A DNA stretch of 64,000 bases from Saprospiraceae bacterium (lineage in GTDB: Bacteria > Bacteroidota > Bacteroidia > Chitinophagales > Saprospiraceae): the NCBI GenBank assembly GCA_020629315.1, contig JAHDDO010000011.1:1-64000 (forward strand), in the 5' to 3' direction. The position numbers were made by a program, and so were the translations under genes. Within the stretch, counting starts at the first letter, position 1. The number at the start of each line of letters is the position of its first letter. The notes beneath the pieces are model-generated. The model was not told the origin of the DNA. It was given only the letters and a program-made list of their open reading frames with translations, and ran no database searches. Positions 60,774-64,000 of this stretch are shown in pieces.

Positions 60774-61112
60774 ATGACTATGAATTTCAAAAAATTGGCC
60801 CTTATTCTTCCTTTATTTGTAAGTATTTCAATGACACAACTACAGGCAACGGATCGTATTACAGACAGTGAACCTACATGGCAAGATCAAATGGTTTCTT
60901 ACCTAAGTACAATTGACTTTGATAAGTATGATGACCTTGAAAATGTGATGATAGATTTTATGATCGTAGAAGGAGACAAGATCCTTATCATATCTACAAA
61001 TGAACCAGAAATGGACGCTACATTGAAAAACAAACTTAATTACAAAACGCTAAGTAGCACAGAATTGGAGTTCTATAAGAAGTATACCTTACCTATAGCT
61101 ATCCAACGATAA
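60774..61112 (+). CDS. Small secreted protein of unknown function
   Basis: 112 residues, not recognised. A signal peptide (about 1-24; FKKLALILPLFVSISMTQ) leaves a mature domain of about 88 residues with acidic and helical character (YDDLENVMIDFMIVEGDKIL). The start could equally be the ATG two codons in. It is flanked by terminators on both sides, so it is its own transcription unit. No cysteines are seen in the mature part. Confidence 0.7.
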   Translation: MTMNFKKLALILPLFVSISMTQLQATDRITDSEPTWQDQMVSYLSTIDFDKYDDLENVMIDFMIVEGDKILIISTNEPEMDATLKNKLNYKTLSSTELEFYKKYTLPIAIQR

Positions 61113-61117
61113 AATAA

Positions 61118-61149
61118 AAAAAGGCCCAGTGAAATCACTGGGCCTTTTT
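61118..61149. terminator. Bidirectional intrinsic terminator
   Basis: A 10-bp GC-rich stem, GGCCCAGTGA with TCACTGGGCC around AA, is flanked by five A and five T. It serves the secreted-protein gene and the convergent glyQS. Confidence 0.93.
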
Positions 61150-61150
61150 A

Positions 61151-62686
61151 TTAAACAAATAATTTTTTTACACTGCAATTGTCCCTTATAATCGCTGGTG
61201 CTTCATCTATACCTATTCTTTGTTGTTCTAAACTATCCCTCTCTCTAATCGTCACTGTATTATCCTCTAATGTTTGATGATCCACCGTTAAACAATAAGG
61301 CGTTCCAATGGCATCTTGACGCCTGTATCTACGCCCAATGGCATCTTTTTCATCATATTGTGCATTAACATCAAACTTTAAAGCACTGTACAAGTCTTGC
61401 GATGCTTTTACTAAGCCTTCATCATTTTTCAACAAGGGCAATATCGCACATTTCACAGGAGCAATAGCAGGATGAAATTTCATAACCGTTCGAGTACTTT
61501 CACCTCCTTTTGAATCTGGTACACTTTCTTCTTGTAATGCCAAACTTACCTGAGCTAAAAACATTCTGTCACAACCTATCGAAGTTTCTACTACGTAAGG
61601 AACATAGTTCTCATTTAACTCTGGATCAAAATATTGTAGCTTCTTCCCTGATAATTCTTGATGTTGAGTTAGATCAAAATCAGTTCTAGAGTGGATGCCT
61701 TCTAACTCTCTAAATCCAAACGGAAATTCGAATTCAATATCGGCTGCAGCATTGGCGTAGTGTGCTAACTTTTCATGATCATGGAATCGTAATTTGTCAG
61801 CTGGAACACCCAAGGCCTTATGCCATTGAAGTCTTGTTTCTTTCCAATGTGCATACCATTCCATTTCTGTTCCTGGTCGAACAAAGAATTGCATTTCCAT
61901 TTGCTCAAACTCCTTCATCCTAAAAATGAACTGTCTAGCTACGATCTCGTTTCTAAAAGCTTTACCTATCTGTGCAATACCAAAAGGTACTTTTTGTCTT
62001 GAAGACTTTTGTACATTTAAAAAATTGGTAAATATCCCTTGGGCTGTTTCTGGACGCAAGTAAAGTTTTCCTTCTTCCCCTGCTACATTTCCTAGCTGCG
62101 TAGAAAACATGAGATTAAACTGCCTCACATCGGTCCAATTCTTAGAACCACTATCAGGACAAGCGATTTCCAATTCTTCGATTAAGGACTTTACGTCAGC
62201 TAAATCCTCTTTAGATAAAGAATCATTCATACGTTTAAGAATACTATCTATCCGCTCTTGACGCTCTACTACCCTACCATTGGTACTTCTAAACTGAGCC
62301 TCATCAAAATCGTCCCCAAATCGCTTTCGCGCCTTCTCTACATCTTTGCGAATTTTATTCTCGATCTTTTCACAATAACCCTCGATCAATTGATCTGCCC
62401 TGTATCGTTTCTTTGAATCCTTGTTATCAATTAGTGGATCATTAAAAGCATCAACATGTCCAGACGCCTTCCAAACTTTTGGATGCATAAAGATGGCCGC
62501 ATCTAATCCTACAATATTTTGGTGCATTTGCACCATGCTTTTCCACCAGTATTCCTTTATATTATTTTTTAGCTCTATTCCATAAGGTCCGTAATCATAC
62601 GCCGCTGCTAAACCATCGTAAATCTCACTTGACTGATAAACAAAAGCATACTCTTTGCAATGGGCTACCACATTCTTGAAATCCAT
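61151..62686 (-). CDS. glyQS: Glycine--tRNA ligase (dimeric, single-chain type)
   Basis: 511 residues, the alpha2 archaeal/eukaryotic-like bacterial type, not the alpha-beta tetramer. It begins with FKNVVAHCKEYAFVYQSSEI; class II motif 1 region YDYGPYGIELKNNIKEYWW; motif 2 GKAFRNEIVARQFIFRMKEF; and active-site EMEWYAHWKE and VVETSIGCDRMF (motif 3). The C-terminal 110 residues form the anticodon-binding domain. It charges tRNA-Gly. It is monocistronic from a TATTTTTG box and ends at a bidirectional terminator. Confidence 0.97.
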   Translation of the reverse strand: MDFKNVVAHCKEYAFVYQSSEIYDGLAAAYDYGPYGIELKNNIKEYWWKSMVQMHQNIVGLDAAIFMHPKVWKASGHVDAFNDPLIDNKDSKKRYRADQLIEGYCEKIENKIRKDVEKARKRFGDDFDEAQFRSTNGRVVERQERIDSILKRMNDSLSKEDLADVKSLIEELEIACPDSGSKNWTDVRQFNLMFSTQLGNVAGEEGKLYLRPETAQGIFTNFLNVQKSSRQKVPFGIAQIGKAFRNEIVARQFIFRMKEFEQMEMQFFVRPGTEMEWYAHWKETRLQWHKALGVPADKLRFHDHEKLAHYANAAADIEFEFPFGFRELEGIHSRTDFDLTQHQELSGKKLQYFDPELNENYVPYVVETSIGCDRMFLAQVSLALQEESVPDSKGGESTRTVMKFHPAIAPVKCAILPLLKNDEGLVKASQDLYSALKFDVNAQYDEKDAIGRRYRRQDAIGTPYCLTVDHQTLEDNTVTIRERDSLEQQRIGIDEAPAIIRDNCSVKKLFV

Positions 62687-62705
62687 TTTCTTCGTTATTT
62701 GCCCG

Positions 62706-62713
62706 CAAAAATA
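62706..62713 (-). promoter_or_regulatory. glyQS -7 box TATTTTTG
   Basis: Exact TAnnTTTG on the minus strand, 19 bases before the ATG. Confidence 0.62.
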
Positions 62714-62745
62714 CCAATTTTATAGCGCTCGATAAGTAAGATTAA

Positions 62746-63624
62746 ATGCAGTACCTTAGCAAGCTACCAATACCTAAATTTTTGATAAAAAAATATTCCA
62801 TAGATATCTTCAAACCCAACTGGCCTCAATGGAAAATAAAGTTGGTCGATTTTTTCTTAACACGATTACCCGTTTTGCATGTGGGTACGATCAATAAAGT
62901 GATCGCAAATAGTGAACACCTTTCAAACAGAGAATTCATTTGGTCTTGCTTAAAAGATATGGGCATAAAAATCCATACAATTGGCACCGAAGCTATCCCT
63001 AAGGAAGGGCCCCTAACCATCGCAGCAAATCACCCTGGAGGTGCAGATGTAATGGCATTAATATCCACGATAGGTATGGTTAGAGAGGACCCGTCTATTT
63101 TGGCAAACTCCTTAGTCTGTATAGAGCCTGTAAAAGACATTGTAATACCGGTGGATAAGTTAGCATCCAAAAATGCTGTAGATTTTAACCAAATAGACAA
63201 AGCATACGAAAATGGAAGGGCTGTTGTATTCTTTGCAGCCGGAATGAACTCTAGACCAGATGAAAGTGGAAATCTCGTGGATAGAAGATGGAGAGCCACG
63301 TATTTACAATACGCCAAAAAGTACAAAACACCTGTTATTTTAATGCACATTGATAAAGGCAATAGCCCTTTGTTTTTTAAAGTCGCCAATATCAGAGCAA
63401 AGTATAAAAGATTAGCAAAAGTGCCATTAGAAAACATTTTCCAATTAAGAGAATTCGTTAAAGCCAAAGGCGATATTAATGTTTTAGTTTCTGAATGTAT
63501 TTCATATAATGAAGTAGACCGTCTATTACTTAATGAAACTAAAAAAGACTACAGAGAACTTGCTGATAAAATGCGTGACTTTGTGTATACTATGAGTCCT
63601 AATGAACGTGAATTTAACGCTTGA
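62746..63624 (+). CDS. Glycerol-acyltransferase-family (PlsC-like) protein
   Basis: 292 residues. The HX4D acyltransferase motif is AANHPGGADVMA (H96, D101). A second block reads RAVVFFAAGMNSRP (about 165-178), the counterpart of the FPEG/SR phosphate-binding motif. There is no signal peptide and no clear transmembrane helix, so it is probably peripheral to the inner membrane. Related Bacteroidota proteins are labelled 1-acyl-glycerol-3-phosphate or lipid acyltransferases; the acceptor here is unproved. It is followed after 2 bp by another gene on the same strand. Confidence 0.85.
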   Translation: MQYLSKLPIPKFLIKKYSIDIFKPNWPQWKIKLVDFFLTRLPVLHVGTINKVIANSEHLSNREFIWSCLKDMGIKIHTIGTEAIPKEGPLTIAANHPGGADVMALISTIGMVREDPSILANSLVCIEPVKDIVIPVDKLASKNAVDFNQIDKAYENGRAVVFFAAGMNSRPDESGNLVDRRWRATYLQYAKKYKTPVILMHIDKGNSPLFFKVANIRAKYKRLAKVPLENIFQLREFVKAKGDINVLVSECISYNEVDRLLLNETKKDYRELADKMRDFVYTMSPNEREFNA

Positions 63625-63626
63625 AA

Positions 63627-64000
63627 ATGAAAGAGGTTCTAGTAGCAAAACCATTGGAAAATATTAACCTTATTGATTTTTTTGATGACAAAAAGTCAAT
63701 CTACAAGCCGGTCCCTACCTTTCCATTCCTTACAGAAGAAGATGTACTTTCAGCGCTACATGAGCTTTGTGATTTTGAAGAAATAAAAAAGGAAATTAAA
63801 GAGGTACAGCGTAAAGGTCACAACAAAATTCCGAATACAGAATACGTAATCTGCTTAACAGATTGGTTTAGCTATCCAAACCTTATTGCAGCCTTGACAA
63901 TTATTCGAGAATGGGCATTTAGAAATGAAGGCGGTGGTGTAGGCAAAAATGATATGGATGCTTTTGACACGTTGCCGATTACCCAACAGTTAATGATCTT
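63627..64000 (+). CDS. Uncharacterised protein, 3' end outside window
   Basis: The ATG is at 63627, two bases after the acyltransferase stop, and the frame stays open to the window edge (about 124 residues visible). It begins MKEVLVAKPLENINLIDFFD; further on are FPFLTEEDVLSALHELCDFE and YVICLTDWFSYPNLIAALTI. No signal peptide. I do not recognise a family. The tight spacing indicates coupling with the acyltransferase. Confidence 0.7.
   Translation, partial: MKEVLVAKPLENINLIDFFDDKKSIYKPVPTFPFLTEEDVLSALHELCDFEEIKKEIKEVQRKGHNKIPNTEYVICLTDWFSYPNLIAALTIIREWAFRNEGGGVGKNDMDAFDTLPITQQLMI

Noticed and set aside
1..64000. Prophage, IS element, defence island or secondary-metabolite cluster
   Set aside because: No transposase, integrase, terminase, restriction, CRISPR-Cas, toxin-antitoxin or PKS/NRPS gene is present; gene content is core metabolism and envelope.

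Overview
The window is chromosomal DNA from a low-GC Gram-negative member of the Bacteroidota, most likely a marine or aquatic relative of the Saprospiraceae. The evidence is: type IX secretion (T9SS) C-terminal sorting domains on two large secreted proteins; families largely restricted to this phylum (DUF4270, DUF4290, DUF4294, PorT-like barrels, a GT5-only starch-synthase-like protein next to glmS); absence of Shine-Dalgarno sequences at nearly all starts; and at least 15 exact copies of the Bacteroidota sigma -7 box TAnnTTTG upstream of genes. The mevalonate-pathway gene mvaD and the succinylase-branch gene dapD fit this group. I found no tRNA, rRNA, CRISPR, prophage, IS element or integrase.

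Layout. 1-3.4 kb: 3' part of a giant HYR-repeat adhesin with a T9SS tail, closed by a strong bidirectional terminator. 3.5-10 kb: DCC thiol protein and HerA/DUF853-like ATPase, a METTL25-like methyltransferase, a probable permuted papain-fold protein, dapD and a PAP2-like membrane protein. 10-14.8 kb: DUF4294-mvaD-rhodanese operon, pckA behind a perfect LacI-type palindrome, trmB. 14.9-20.5 kb: PorT-like barrel, then a compact four-gene minus-strand operon of orphan histidine kinase, TonB-dependent receptor and two small envelope proteins. 20.5-28 kb: rlmN, recX, mscS, lytic transglycosylase, pheS-hisS, O-antigen ligase-like protein. 28-35.5 kb: DsbD with a duplicated sensor-side domain plus a third free-standing copy, a DUF6427-like membrane protein with purQ, a long-chain polyprenyl synthase and murA. 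35.5-46.4 kb: the glgA-like/DUF4270/glmS/DUF4290 operon, a DUF819 transporter-like protein, rnr, acs. 46.6-50.1 kb: sdhCAB. 50-64 kb: a helical-repeat protein, a second T9SS protein, small beta-barrels, a GH73-LysM glucosaminidase, DUF937, TPR lipoprotein, dodecin, TPR protein, glyQS, an acyltransferase and a truncated unknown gene.

How the genes work together. Much of the window concerns the envelope and central metabolism. murA, glmS and dapD feed peptidoglycan precursors; the lytic transglycosylase and glucosaminidase remodel it; the polyprenyl synthase, mvaD and the O-antigen ligase-like protein serve isoprenoid carrier and glycan supply. acs, sdhCAB and pckA form an acetate/TCA/gluconeogenesis set, with inverted repeats in the acs-sdhC and pckA upstream regions that could couple their regulation.

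Most of the window is ordinary core genome, and I do not see a defence island or biosynthetic cluster. The observations I rate highest are a recurrent promoter layout in which an exact TAnnTTTG box ends only 4-7 bases before the start codon (predicted leaderless mRNAs), a 26-bp perfect palindrome between the glucosaminidase and DUF937 genes, the LacI-type operator at pckA, the tandem DsbD-alpha expansion, the Cys-to-Asp MurA active site, and the orphan-kinase/TonB-receptor operon.
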